Source: Sipunculus nudus
Taxonomy: Eukaryota; Annelida; Sipuncula; Golfingiida; Sipunculidae
Assembly: GCA_026874595.1 (NCBI GenBank)
Contig: CM049319.1
Location: 13,857,601-13,921,600, forward strand
Direction: 5' to 3'
DNA: 64,000 bases
This document shows positions 45,501 through 60,500 of the stretch, in pieces. Position 1 is the first letter of the stretch; every line of letters starts with the position of its first letter. Below the pieces are notes generated by a model, which ran no database searches, was not told the origin of the DNA, and was given only the letters and a program-made list of their open reading frames with translations. The translations under genes and the position numbers were made by a program.

Positions 45501-48500
45501 AACATTATTTAATCAAGATTCAATTGAATACCCAAAATTAGTTCTGAATTTTTCAAATTCTATAAGTTATTAGTATAAATATAAAATTAGTATCTTAAAT
45601 TTTGCCCAACTTTGACCATGGCGCGTTTGTTTCTTGTGAGCACTGTTGATATAATTTTCATATCATGCACACATAAGGATTTCAGCTTTGTAGTTTATAA
45701 AACTGACAGAAATTGGCCAAAAAATGTAGCTTTTATTAATGTTTTTATGATACCATGTCAGACCTTGGCTCTCTCCAGCCCCTCTTGAGTTACCTGTATG
45801 TTGACCTTGTTGAACTTTCAGCAAATTATGCATGCTTGAGGCGAAACATACACTGGGGCAGCCAGGCAGCTTATGGACAGCCACAGTTGATCCAGGTGTC
45901 CAACCCAACTCATCTAGTAGTTTTGACCAACAACATAACAATAAATTAATAAGTTTTTATTGGTTTTTAATAACAAATTTAAGAAAAATAGAAAAGGAAT
46001 TTGTTAGTGTATAATAACAGGAAATTAACTTGCAGTAACTGATGATATAAGAATCTTGTATTGATCGATAGAATGTCACATATTATAATGTAAATCATAT
46101 TATTCATTACTAATCATTAGGGATCATATGAAGGAAATTAATGATAGACAAAGATGCGGTTGATAATATTAATCTAGATTTCTACTGTGTCTAGTGTGTA
46201 CACTGATGTAAAATTAGTCCAAAATGAATATATTACATTTATTTTTTTTAATATAAATAAAAGCCATAAAACCAGATACTTATGATCATTATTTAAATGT
46301 GTGAATTTGGTATATTCTGGATTCTCAACATCATTGTTTGGTGAAAACTGAATAAATACCAGACATGGTGCGAATACTTTGCAATTGTATTTAAATACGA
46401 ATATGAATATGTACTCCTTTATAAATTCTTTTGCATAAAGAATGGGAATTCAGGTAAAAATGAAAGTATGTGAATACCAGTGAAAATACTTTCAAAATGT
46501 ATTCATGAATGCATTCATGAATATATTCTTTAATATTATTTTAATAATCATTTCAGTTTTATTTCATTTTAAAAAATCATACGATTCTCTTATTATTTTT
46601 AATAAAAATTATATTTGGGACAATATTTGTAATTTTTTTTAATAAATAGTCAAACTCTTATATTATTTGTTCTGCTTATAAGTTATATTGCCAAGTCAAA
46701 ATCTGTGTGACAATAGTTCTCCATTTGTTAATAAAATAAATGAAATCAATCCTCTTCCCTGTCTCCAAAGGTACTATCAAAATCATACATAAGCTAAACA
46801 ACAACAATTCATTTTTTTTATCATATATAACAGCTGAGCGCCGTGACCCTAGGTTCCTTGTTCTCATATTTGCCATAAATATTCCTCTATATAGTTCCTA
46901 TGTACATGCAAGAAATTAGGTGTGAATTATATAATTTAAAAAAGTTATGGGCTCAAACATAATGCATTTTGTAAAAAATCAGGAAAGATATTTGATCACT
47001 TAACCCAAAACATGTTTAAACTAAGGATTTCTTTTCCAGTAATATAACTTTCATTAATGAAAATTAAATTGTATACCCAAAATTAGATCAAAATCTTTTA
47101 AATTTTTTTAAATATTAGCAAAAATAAAAATTTGTATCTTAAACTTTGCCCAACTTTGGCCACGGCACGTTTTTGTCCTGTAAGTACTGTGGATTTAATT
47201 TTCACAGCATGTGCACATTAAGATTAAATCTGTTAAAATCTGAAATTTGAAAATAAAAGCTTCAAAATTAGGCTAGTTATTGAATCTTTTTTTGGAGGCT
47301 CTCACCACTGAGTTGAGCTTGATCAGGCTGTCTGCAGTTAATACCATACCACAAGGAGCCTTTTTCTCTCCCCCCCCCCCCTCCCTGTTGACAGACCTGT
47401 ACTATGAACTATAGATGAATCTTAAAATTAACATTTTTTTCAGCAGCGAGCAGTAACAACGGAGACCCCTCCCCCCCCCCCCCCCCCTTTCAATACACAG
47501 GACTAATAAACAGTATGAATCTTATAAGTTTAATGTTAAATAAATTCTTTTCGATGAGACTTGGACAGTTTTGATTTTTTTTAAGATAAAAATTTCAGGA
47601 ATTTAATCCTAATATTCAAATGTGATAAAATATTAGGATCTAATGTAAGTGCTAACTGACAAGATTTAAGAAGATATAAATACTTTGTAGCATTTCATTC
47701 ATAATCCTTAAAGTTGGCGGGGCCTAGGTGTGAATAACACTGTTAACTTAGTAATAAAATTAGGAATATTGGTCAAACTTTGTGGGATTAATTTTTAACT
47801 CATATGGCCATATATTTAACTTTTGAAAACTTAATTACCTTCACACATTATTTGTTTATGAAATGTTACTTTTATATAACACTTACCGTAGGCCTATTAG
47901 TTCCCTTGGTGCATCACTAAATGGTTTAGCTCATGTCCATTATTCTATAATTTACAGTTTCATTTTAGCAGGGCCATTTTCTCATAGCTTTTCTAATGAT
48001 AATATACATGAAAAACCAAAAGAAATAAAAATATTTTGCAGTTACTAATATTTTCCAAAATTCAGCTGAGCGATATGACCCATGGGTCCCTTGTTAAACT
48101 GTAAGACTTTAAGACATCTGAGCTATAGCTATTAGCCTTTTTCCGGCGTCCGTCCGGCCTGCCGCCTCGCGTCCGTTAACAGGGCCCAAAACGAAACCGT
48201 TAGACCTAGAAACTTCTAACTGTACATCCATGGAGGTCCTAGGCAAATATCCATGGAAACCTGAAATTAGGTCACTGTGACCTATATTCTGCATCTTATA
48301 GGAAAAAGATATGAACACCCAGAATATCAGATGGGGACCAATCGTATCTGTTAGGCCTAGAATCTTTTAACGTTATATCCTGGAAGGATAATCTCCTTGG
48401 AAACATTAAATTAGTTCATGGTGACCTATATTTTGTGACCTACGGGCCGCATACATGATGTTAGCACCCTGAGTTTCAGATGGGCATAAATTGTATCAAT

Positions 48501-51500
48501 AAAGGCAATGAATCATCTAACGCAACATCCTGGGAGGTTCCAGGCAAATCTCCTTGGAAACCTAGGTCATGTTGACCTACATTTTGCGACCTACTAGCCT
48601 AAAACAGGATTTGAGCACCCAGAAATTCAGACAGGTCACAAATTGTATCTGCTAAGCCTACAATATTCTGATGTTACATTCTAAGACGTCCTTGGCAAAT
48701 GTCCTTGGAAACATGAAATTAGGTCACTGACATCTTTAAATGCACTATGAACCGAAAACATGATTTTGATCACCCAGACAGTCAGATGTGGCACAAATTG
48801 TATTCATTCGGGCTAGAACATTCTAACATGAAATTCAGCGAGTTCCTTGGCAAATCTCCTTGGAAACCTGAAATTAGGTCATGATGACCTATATTCTGTG
48901 ACCTATCGGCTGAAAAATTGTTTTGGATACCCAGACAGACGAGGCACAAATTGTATCTATTAGGCCTAGAATCTTCTATCATGACATCCAGGTTGGTCCA
49001 AGGCAAATGTCTTCGGAAACATAAAATTAGTTCATGGTTACCTATATTCTGCAACCTATAGGAAAAAGATGTAATATGAGCACCATGAATGTCAGATAGG
49101 CACAAATCGTGTCTGTTAAGTCCAAAATCTTCTAACACAAAAGCCAGGGAGGTTCTAGGCACATCTCTTTGGAAACCTGAAATTAGGTCATGTTGACCTA
49201 TATTGTGCAACTTAGGCAGACAAAAATGATTTTGAGCAACCAGACAGACAAGGCACAAATTGTATCAATTAAGCCTAGAATATTCTAAAATAACATTCAA
49301 GGAGGTCCGGGGCAAATGTCTGTGGAAACATTAAATAAAGTCACTGTGACCTATATTCTGCAACCTGCAGGGAAAATGGTGTCATATGAGCACCCTGAAT
49401 GTCAGATGGGCACAAATTGTATGCATTAGGTCTAGAATCTTCTAAAGCAACATCCAGGGAGGTTATTGGCAAATCTCTTTGGAAACCAGAAGTTATGTCA
49501 TGGTGCACAGGCTATATTCTATGCGCTATGAGCCAAAAATATGAATTTGAGCATCCAGGCAGACTAGGTACAAATTCAAATATCCAATTTCCTATGAAGC
49601 TTATATTGAAAAGTCTAGGTAGGTCTTTGGTAAGTCTTCTTTGAATCCTGAAATTAGGTAACTTAATTCTTATAATACATATCAAATACAGTCAGGGCAC
49701 AAATTGTATCCTTAAGCCCTCAAATCTTCCAACACAACATCCAGGGAGATCTTGGCAAATCTCATTGGAAACCTACACGTGACAGGCCAAAATCATGATT
49801 AAAGTACCTTTAACGTCAGATGGTTACATATTATATGCATTAGGCCTAGCTCCTGGGCTAAAATCTCTGAAATTCAAAATAGGTCATGGTGACCTATATC
49901 CTGTTAACTACTGGCGAGAAGCATGATTTTGAGCAGACAGGGCACGAATGTATCCAGTAGCCCTAGACACTTCTTATATGACATTCAGGGAAGTCCAAGG
50001 CAATTCTCCTTGGAACCCTGAAAATGGGTCATGATGACCTATATTCTGCAAGCTGTGGACCATGCAGAAACATAATTTTGAGCACCCAGACAGACAGAGT
50101 ACAAAATGTATCCATTTTCCTTTGAACCCTCTATTATGAAATCCAGGGGGGGGGTGTCCTTGGCAGGTCTCCTATGAATTTTGAAATTTTTTATTTTCTG
50201 TCCATTTTGCAACATAGTAACATTAGCCATAGGCTATGCTCACAGACAATATATAACAAAAATAAAAGGAATGAGCACCCAGTAACCCATGGGCTATTAG
50301 TTTTTGTTTCCCGTTTTCACACCGGTTTTATACTGACACTCAGTGGTCATGCCAATTTTACCTGTGAAATCAAATACTCTCATTTGATCATAAAACGAAA
50401 TGTTACGGTTTATTCCATTCAGATCTGTATCCCTTCCATTAAAAGTTTGGATTAATTTTACAAACCATTTCTAAAAGATTTTGTTAATAAACATCCCGAC
50501 AGTCGCTGTAGCCGTCTTCAGGAAATTTTGTCGACAGATTGACTTTGTAGTGAATATACGGAAATAAGCTTTTGGTGCCGCCAGCTGTGTTGACCTACCC
50601 TCTGCGGTCGAAAATTATCTTTTCTCTATTTCTTAGATAAAAAAGTACCAATATTTGGTTTTTAGCTCAGATCATTCTTTTGCTGGCCGTCCCTCTGTCC
50701 GTCCGTTAACCAGGGACATATCGTAAACTTCGTATATTATTTTCATGCCTCAGCAGAATGGGAGATTAGGTGAACAGCTTTGTTCATCTACCAGTAAGTC
50801 CATTTTTAAATATTTAGTATTTATGAATGAACTTTTAATAGGTATATTGCAACTGTATACATTTTCTTTAAAAAATCATGTTAATAGTATACCTATCTTA
50901 TACATGTCTTATGTTCACAAACTACTCACATGCTTCAGTTTCAACATTAAGAAACACATGGTCAGGTCACAAAATATTATTTGCAACAATTTCTTACTTA
51001 TCAATACAAACAAATCATATCAAACAAACATGGCCTATATTACCTCTTCCTCTTAGACTTATCTCAATTTGATATTATTTTAGATTTTACCTGCCAGGTC
51101 AACTCCAGCTGAGCACAGTGACCCATAGGTCCCTGGTTTTCTCTATTGAGACCTTCAGAGAAGCGGTCGTAATCGTAGGAACTAGGGTCTAAGTGCCCCC
51201 AGAATAATAAACATTTGATAAAAAAAGCTCCAGTATCTTAATAACTTATGCGTTTATCGCCATGATTCTTTGCATGCATATTGATCATGGAGTGATTCAT
51301 CAGTTCCTGCATGCTAATGCTGCCACCTGTATCTTTTTGATTTTGTACGCTTTTTATTCTCTATTTTAGCTCAGCTGACTGAAAGTAATCTGACCTGTAG
51401 CGATCAGTCTTTTTTTCTGTCTTCCGTCCGTCTGTCCCTTAACCAGGCACAAATCGTAACCGCTGGACCTAGAATCATGCAACATGACATCCAGGGAGGT

Positions 51501-54500
51501 CCATTGAAAATCTCCCCGGAAACCTGAAATTAGGTCTCTGTTACCCATATCATTCGAGTTATGGGACTCTTAAAGTACCGCCCAGAATAATTAAAATTTA
51601 AATACAAAAGCTCCAGTATCTGAATATCTAATGCATTGATCACCATGATTATTTGCATGCTTATTGATCAAGGAATGTTTCATCAGTTCATGCAGACTTG
51701 TGGCGCCACCTCGACTTTTTTTAATTTTACGCAATTATTTCTCTCTATTTTTGATACCTTCAATGATTTGGTCGTCCGTTAACTGGGCACAAATCGTAAC
51801 CATTGGACCTAGAAACTTCTGTCTTGACCTTCAGTGAGGTCCATGAAAGTTTTCATGGAAACCTGATATTAGGTCTCTGTTACCAATATCTTTCGAGGTA
51901 TGAGGCTCAGAAGACCCCCCCTCCCCCCCCCCCGAAATAAAATATTTGATACAAAAGCTCAAGTATCTGAACAACTTATGCATTGTTCACCATGATTCTT
52001 TGCATGCATATTGATCGTGAAGTGTTCCATCAGTTCCTGCAAACTGGTGGCGCCACTTGTTTTTTCTTCGAATTTTTACGCCTTTTTCTCTATCTTTGAG
52101 ACCTTCAAATATATGGTTGTCTGTTTACGATGCACAAATCGTAACCATTCGACCAAGAATCTTCTAATATAAAATCCAGTGAGGTCCATGAAAAATCACC
52201 TCGGAAACCTGAAATTAGATCTCTGTTACCCATATCCTTTTAGCTATAGGGCTTTTAAATACCCCTCAGTATAATTAAAAATTTAATACAAAACCTCCAT
52301 TTCCTTAACAACTTATGCATTCTTCACCATGATTCTTTGCATGCTCATCCATCATGGAGTGTTTCATCAGTTCCTGTAGACTGGTGGCGCCAGTCAAATT
52401 TTTACACATTTTCTTTAAATTTTTATTTTTGAGACCTTTAAATATGCAGTCTTCCGTTATGAGGGCACAAATCGTAACCGTTGCACCTAGAATCTTCTAC
52501 CTTGATATGCAGGGAGGTCTATGAAAAAATCTTCTTGAAAACCTGAAATAAGGTATCTGTTACCAATATCTTTCTTGCTATGGTTCAGTTGAATGAGGAT
52601 ACGACCCACAAATATAGCATTCATATCCTTACATTCCTTTTGTGAATTTCTTCCTGGTCAGCTGAGCGTCATGACCCCTTGGTCACTTGTTGAAGCCTTC
52701 AAAGAAATGGTCGGGCGTTAACAGGGCACAAATCGTAATCGTTGGCCCTAGAATCTTGTATGTTTATATCAAGGAAGGTTCATGAAAAATCTCCTTGGAA
52801 CCCGAAAATTTGGTCTGTGTTACTAATATCCTCGAGGTATGGAGCTCGAAAGTACCCCTTGAATAATTAAAAAAAATTATACAGAAGGTCCAGTATCTTG
52901 ATAACTAATGCATTAATGGCCATGATTCTTTGCATGCTTATTGATCATGGAGTGTTTCATCAGTTCCTGTAGATTGATGGCGCGACTTGTATTTTTTTTT
53001 TATTTTTGTACGCATTTGTTTTTCTCTATTTAAGCCCTTCAAATAAAGCAGTCTGGCTGGTAATAGGGCACAAACTGTAACCGTTAGACTTAGAATAATC
53101 TATCTGTACATCCCGGGAGGTCTCAGGCAACTCTCCTCAGAAACCTGAAATTAGGTCATAGTGACCTATATTCTGCAAGATATGGGAAAATACATACTTT
53201 GAGCACCCTAGAGAACAGATTAGCATGATTGGTAACAGTTGGACCTAGAAAATTCTTATTTGATTTAGATCCAGGGAGGTTCTCGTAAAAAAGATTCAGA
53301 AATGTCACTGTGACTTATATTATGCAAGCTATGTGAAGGAACATGATTTGAACACTAATTGGCACAAATCGCAGCAGCTGGATGTAGAATAAGGTCACTG
53401 TAACCTATATCTAAGGTTTGTTGGCAAAATGCATGAATTTGAGCACCCTGGGAGTCATGTTACCCATTGTTCAAGGTTCCTTGGATTTAGCTGAGCGTCA
53501 TGGCCTGTGGGCGACTTGTTATATTTACTGTAACGATTAGTAGGAAATAAAAGGAACAAAATTCAGTCGAATTATTTTCGAAACTGCATCTTTACAAAAA
53601 CTTCGAATTTGGTCAATTTGCAAAATTTGGAAATTTGACGTTACCAAATATCTCCGGGAAGGTGAAGTGGGGCATTGTCGTTTGTTGTTGCCAGCTCTGT
53701 GGGTGTATCGATTTCGGCGCCAGATGGGTGCTGCAGCCCCTTGTTCCTCGGTCGGGTTGCGTGGCTTGACTGGGTGGCTAGGACTACATGGCATCATCAG
53801 AATTATAGCATCTTATGTTTCTTTTTGTCCAATTTCTCCATAACACTGGTCCCAGTACTCCTTAGAATCTCTTATCTGATCTCTATACGATTGAGCGCCT
53901 AAGGCGGGGCCGAAGCAGACCCTTCAACTTGAGCGCTCGACAGGCACTTGTGCATAAACGGTGACTGCTATAAACTTTATATTTTATAGTAGTACATGTA
54001 TATTTGATGTGACTTGTTAAGGTATTTAAGCAGCAGATTGTGTGCTATTTTCCGCAAGCCAAAATTGTCATATTCCATATATACAACACTTTAAGGTCAT
54101 AGTGTAAAAAGAAAAATTAATTAAATGAGTATAAATTAAAAAAAAACATTGTCTTTGCGGAACTGATAATTTCATTGATCACAAATTTTGATGATTTTAA
54201 CTGTTTGTTTTTATATTGTATATCTGCTACCAAATATCTGCAGGATTTGCAGTGCTGTGACTTATAATAGGAATTGCTGGGATATGACCTGGGAACTGCT
54301 GGGCTGTGAGCATCAGATTTTATGAGCATATTCATCCTGTTGTTGGTATGTCAGGAAGAACTGCAGATGACACCATCTTGAAGGACTTAGTTTCAATGAG
54401 TCAAAATACTCTTCACTCAAGTAAAAATTATAATCTGACACTTATGAAGAGAACCCATTCCTCTCGGGTGGACAAAGCGCGACCTTGTGGAATAGCCCTG

Positions 54501-54502
54501 AA

Positions 54503-54592
<90 letters not shown>

Positions 54593-57500
54593 TATATTAG
54601 TCCCTTTGAGAGATTATGCGCCATATTGAATATTGGGAATCTCTGCAATCCGTTAAGGCCAACAGACACTCCTTGTAATTTTGGCATAGTGGGACCCGAA
54701 TTAAGGACCTAAATACAGTCCATATAATTGGTATTTAGAAATGAAGAATGGTTACATTTAGTTAAATATTAACTTAGTAACTGTCTGAACAGATATTGAT
54801 TTTTTTCTATTCTGATAAGTAGTTTTCTTTCTACTATACACGTCTTTAGTGAAAACCCAATTGTGAAATCTATGTCCTGTGTATACAAATAATTTGCCTA
54901 TACAGGTATTTCTCTTTACGTTTCATTGACATAATTCGATTAGTGGGATTTAACTTTAACTGAAGTAGAGCGGACATATCAATGGTACATTACAATTCAT
55001 CTCGGCAGTGGTATGTCCTTGATATGAGCGTTTTAATTAATTGACTTAATTATATAACAATTTTGGAGACAGAAATCCTATGTCCTGTCAGGCGTGACTT
55101 TCGTTAATTAACCAAGATCTCAAGTACACAAAGACTGAGGTGGTCACCTCAGGCTCCACACAAAGACTTGTTGTGGCAAGTTATGTAGTGCGACCCCGGC
55201 TTCGTTAATTCAATAAATGCCTGCCCTATACCAGTCCTCACATACTGGTATAGGGCATACATTTACTTACCTAGCTTCAAGCTGTTGGTGACTATACCTG
55301 TACAACACCCGTGCAGGGTGAACACACGTTCATATTATTTATATATCTATTTACTTACAACACACGCGTCATTTTGCGCAGGACCACTGTGCCGCAATTC
55401 TTGATATTGGTGAACCAGAGTTACATTTAAAGCTTGTGGATTTTGTTATGTTGTACGCCCGTCTTTGGTAAATTTACGGCATGCAGCCTGACGTCAGCAA
55501 TTTTGAAACAGGTGAGTAAGATTTTAGTTACACACACGAATGCTTGTCATAATAACGAAAGCGAGTTGAACCAGGAGGCCAAAGTAACTGTTACTTACGG
55601 TGCACCCTACTCAACTCCTTCCTGAGAAACTACAAAATGCCCTCGAACACACTAACCCAGGTTCGGTTACACAAACCAGTTTTCCTTGGAACTTTTCTTT
55701 TTTTGCATTTTATAATTGGATGTTTGTACAGTTTAAAAGTACAAGGTACATATTTTTTAAACCCTTAACTGTATTGGTTTAAAAAAAGTTATAGCAAATT
55801 CAATTATTACGGCAGATCCATTCCTTTTCACACACGACAAACTAGTTAGAGTATTATAATTTTTCAAAACCCCCAATTTTATTGATTTATTAGGAGTGAT
55901 AACAATTATAACGGTAGATCCATGCCCTTCAACACATAAAACAATTAGTTCGAGTATTAAAATTATATTATAATTCACAATGACATTACGTTTTTTTATA
56001 CAGTTTTAAGCTGCATTGCCACTGTAGCGATATTTTATTCAAAAACATACCTACAGACAATTTATACGTCAATTGACAAAGGCTCTACTTCCTCCTGCCG
56101 TCGCCGTTTGGATTGTAATCATCCAGAGGATGGTTTTGACGAAACTTAAACATTTTTATCGATGGCTCCGCTATTGCGCCAAGACCTGTTTCGGTTTCAC
56201 ATGTGTTTATCACGAAGAATTTCGTAGAATCTAGTCAACCGAAATTGGATAGGCCTAATGATTTTCGAGCGGAACCTAAGCTATTATGTTTCTCTTCCGT
56301 CTGCAGCAAAAGTCTGATTTCGCTAAACTAACATGAAAAGTATTTTTAAAAACCTACGATATTTTATTAGTTTAAGTAAAAAAATTAACTGTCACTGTCA
56401 CGAAGCAGTGATATCCTTTCGGATTCGTTGTGCCTTGTGTTTGTTTATAACAGGAACTGTCCTAAAAATTGTCACCAGACTCTAATATAAGTATATAAAT
56501 GTTCTTGGTGGCAAGGTAAAGTTTACAATTACAGTAATCTTAGGGATGTAAATATTTACACAGACATGCCCATTTAGTTTGTTTTCATTATCATGCAGTG
56601 ATAATTCGATGTGGTGCTAGGCATTTCATGCGCTAATGGCAATGGGTTGAACATGACCATCAAATCAGTAGAAAAACAAATGAGGGGATATTTGGAAAAA
56701 TGATCCGATTAGAGGTAAGGAATAACGACAGGGCATGATCCGTTGTTCTGGCGAGCTAAATCCACGGGTAACTCCTTCCTGAGAGGTTAAATTTAACAGT
56801 TGCCTATATATATTTACAAGTGTATAAAGGGTTCATTCAAAGTTAACACACGTTTATATAATATTTTCGGCAATAAGGTTCCTCCCTTGATATGTACCTG
56901 TGCCCGTTCGCTAAAACTGAACAAATGAACACATTTAAACTTCATGATTTTCCGTTTTTTGAAGCACAGCTTAGCCAAATAAATGAACAAATTTAAACTG
57001 AATGTTTTTCCAATTTGGAAGCACAACTTATGCAAATAAATGAATACTATTAAACTGCATGATTTTCAAATTTGGAAGCACAACTTAGACAAATAAATGG
57101 ACACATTTAAACTGCATGATTTTCCATTCAATGAAGCGCAACTTAGGTAAATAATCAGACTCTTTTAGGAACATATCCAGTCTCTTTGTTGAGAGTGCAT
57201 TATAAAATTTGTGATATAAATAACTCTGAATCGGTGTACCGTACTAAAACAGTACGTAACTCTTCTCTAGGATATCATGTACTTTGATAAATAAATGTAT
57301 CACGTTTTACATTGTTTATTCAATTATTACAATTACTTTATAAATTTAAGGCATTAATAGACTTTTTCTATGAGCATGCGCACTGGCTGTTTGCTGTGTT
57401 CCGGTCAAGTGATCCGGCATTTTGGGTTTTGTTATAATAAACCTTAAACATCCCGGTTATTTCGATATAGGAACTTCACCTTTAAAGCTACCCATCCACC

Positions 57501-60500
57501 TACCATTTGAAAAAAAATTATTATGTGATTTCTGGCTTGTAATCTAAAGTGGTAAGTTGCATATATGCGGAGGCAGAAAGGTTACTTGTTGCAAACCGCC
57601 ATTTGCAGAGGTCTGGCTTATCTTATCTTATCTTATCTTATCTTATCTTATCTTATCTGACTTGCCGCCAGATGCCCTTGTTGAATTCATTTTGAATATT
57701 TTAAACACATTGGTATAAACAAAACGAGCAGCCTGTGTGCTGTGATATCCACGACCTGTTTGATCAAAAGCAACAAAGGATTACCTTTAGTTTATAAAGG
57801 CCAGATATATGATTAGGCCCCTTTAAGGAAAAGTAATTTTTATTATTTTAAATATAAAAATACCACCTTCGTCGATATCATTCACCTGAGCACTTAATCT
57901 CAGCCGCTTCGACAGATGTCGCTCGTGTAGTTCGAAATATCCATCAAAAACACTCAAAGGGGTAACATAAACACTGCTTGATTTTGGATATTTCGGTGAA
58001 CAGAGTGATTTCCGCATAAACGTGAGAAACCGGTATTCAACTGAATTCGTTAATTCGTTATTGCTTAGAGTACATGTAATTGTTACAGGAAGTACTCGAT
58101 TGCTTAAATCGAGTGCTTGGGTAATACGTACCGAATACACGAGTCCAAAATGTTGAACTGCACATCATAGCAAACTTACCGACTGTTTTTGTCTATTATA
58201 GAGCTTTAGAACATTTTATTTTCATTTTTTTTTCTGATTAGTTGCTTAGAGATTAGATAACATTCACTACGTGATACTAAGTTTACGTAAATATAAGTTA
58301 TAAAGCTTTACGCGAAGGGACCTAATTATATTCACTCAAAAGAAAGTGAAAGTTCCCTATTTAAATTTATTTATACATGTTTTGTATAAGTATACAATAA
58401 TTAATTTATATCCTTAGGCCTATTGTCATAGCAATGGCTTCTAGAGTCCGATACATGTTATATCCTTCGAGTATTCGATCCAAAATTTGCAATCCGCTTC
58501 AGTACAAAACTGTAATAACTTAATGCCTTTGATTTGTAATTATAAAGTAAACATTTTCTTTAACCATGAAAGAAAAATCTGATTTAAGTTTTTCTTTTTC
58601 TTGCAGCATCCACCAGCTCAGAGAATCGTTCCGGGTCTTACGGAGCCCGCCAGTATGAAACCATCCAATCAGAAAGCTCCGAAAATTCGACTCCAGCAGC
58701 TTCTAGTCCTCCAGTACATCACGTGACCAATGACGTAATCATACCTATGGAGAATTTTGAAGAAACAGAATCAACTTCGTGTAAAGATGAAAATGACACC
58801 GTATCGCTCATTGACATTGCGGAACCGGAAGCGCGTTCTGCACCTGCGGAAGAGGAAAATAAACCTGGTCATCTCTTTCTTCCCTCCCTTCAAGGAAGTG
58901 ACCCAGGACCTTTATTGCCAGTACCCGAAGTGGAGAAACCTGGGATACCCCAGCATTTGTTCACTTTAAAGAGAAATATGGAAAAGGCATCAGTAACTCC
59001 ATTATTGGGGAAATTAGAGTTACATAAAGGCCCTGTCACCAAATGTCACATGGCAAAATCAGTTATTATCTCATCATCTATAGATTGCAGTGTTATCATA
59101 TGGAGTAGGAAAACCGGGAAAGCACTTTTGAAACTTGTTTGTAATAAACCCGTCCATCAGTTTGTGTATCTTCCTCAGAGCGCGTGGGAGTTTGTGATTA
59201 TCGCTGGGTGTGACGACGGAAGAATTTGGTCTTGGCGAATTACAGCGGACCAAGACCATGCCACCTGTACACGGGCGAGGATAGCCATTATGTCCGGGCA
59301 TCTCCCAAACCCTGTTCGAGCTATGGCAGTTAATAGCACCGGGACTGTTCTTGCTACTGGCTGCTGCTTCGAGATTCCTCCTATCAATATCTGGGGCCCT
59401 GGTGAAAATTTCGTTCGAGGGACATTAAAAGTCTGGGACGCAAAGCGTATTTTAGTGAGCGTTGACAGGGATGTGGGATTTGACGCTCTCGTCGGTGAAG
59501 ATATCGCTCCGGTGGCATATAAAACGATGCGACAGATTGTGGCGCCCTCTATCGGCAGGACCTCGAACAGGTATAATCTGCTGTTGGGAATAAAAACGCC
59601 CAACGCACAGTCTCTTGGAATTCGCGCCTTGGCATTTGCATCAGACGACCGTAACATCGTAGTTGGTTTCGGTTACCCTGAAGATGACCCGAAACATAAC
59701 TACGGTTTCAAAATGATGGCAGTTGTGACGTCATCTAGGTTGGACACATTGTGGGTGGAGCAAGTCGAGAACCAACCAGTGCACCACCTGGCGATGATAC
59801 CAAGAACTGATCCAGCTTCCGTCTTGTGCTGCAATCTGGTAGCTTGCACTTCATCTAGTCTTCACCGAGTGAATTTTGGTAAAACAGGTTCGTGAAACTT
59901 ACATGCAAGAGTGATGCTCACATTGCTTTGGGCCTTATATTATAGACTATTTATTTTTTCTTACTTTTAAAAATGTTTCATTCTTATACCAAAGTGAATG
60001 GGAACTTTTTTACGGTATATTTATAAAGTTACCGATTTTGCTTTTCAGCGCCATCTAGTATTCAATCTTTGAACGATTTAGATATTTTAGTGTTTCCAGT
60101 GAAAATACCTTATTTTCGCTTTTAGTCCATTCGACCCTTCGATGAAATATGATTTTTTTTCACACGCAATGACCACAAGATGGTGCTGAGATGTAGAAGC
60201 GGTAATACCGTAATTAAAATAACGAAGACACATTTTGAGGTACCCCAGTGCAATTCACAGGAGGTTTGTATCCATAAAATAATTTAATGGCAACCTATAC
60301 AATACTACTTCACGAACACCTTTGGACATATAATACAGTGGGTGTCCTAGAGTAGGGCTTAGTGATATCATATGGGATCAAATCTTTATTTATTTCGAAA
60401 CTCAAGGTAATTATCTTTTTCCATCATCAATAAACCCGTTTCAGGTCTTTTATTTAAAACCGCCTATGCAGCACTAAGAACAACCTAATATTTAGGTGAG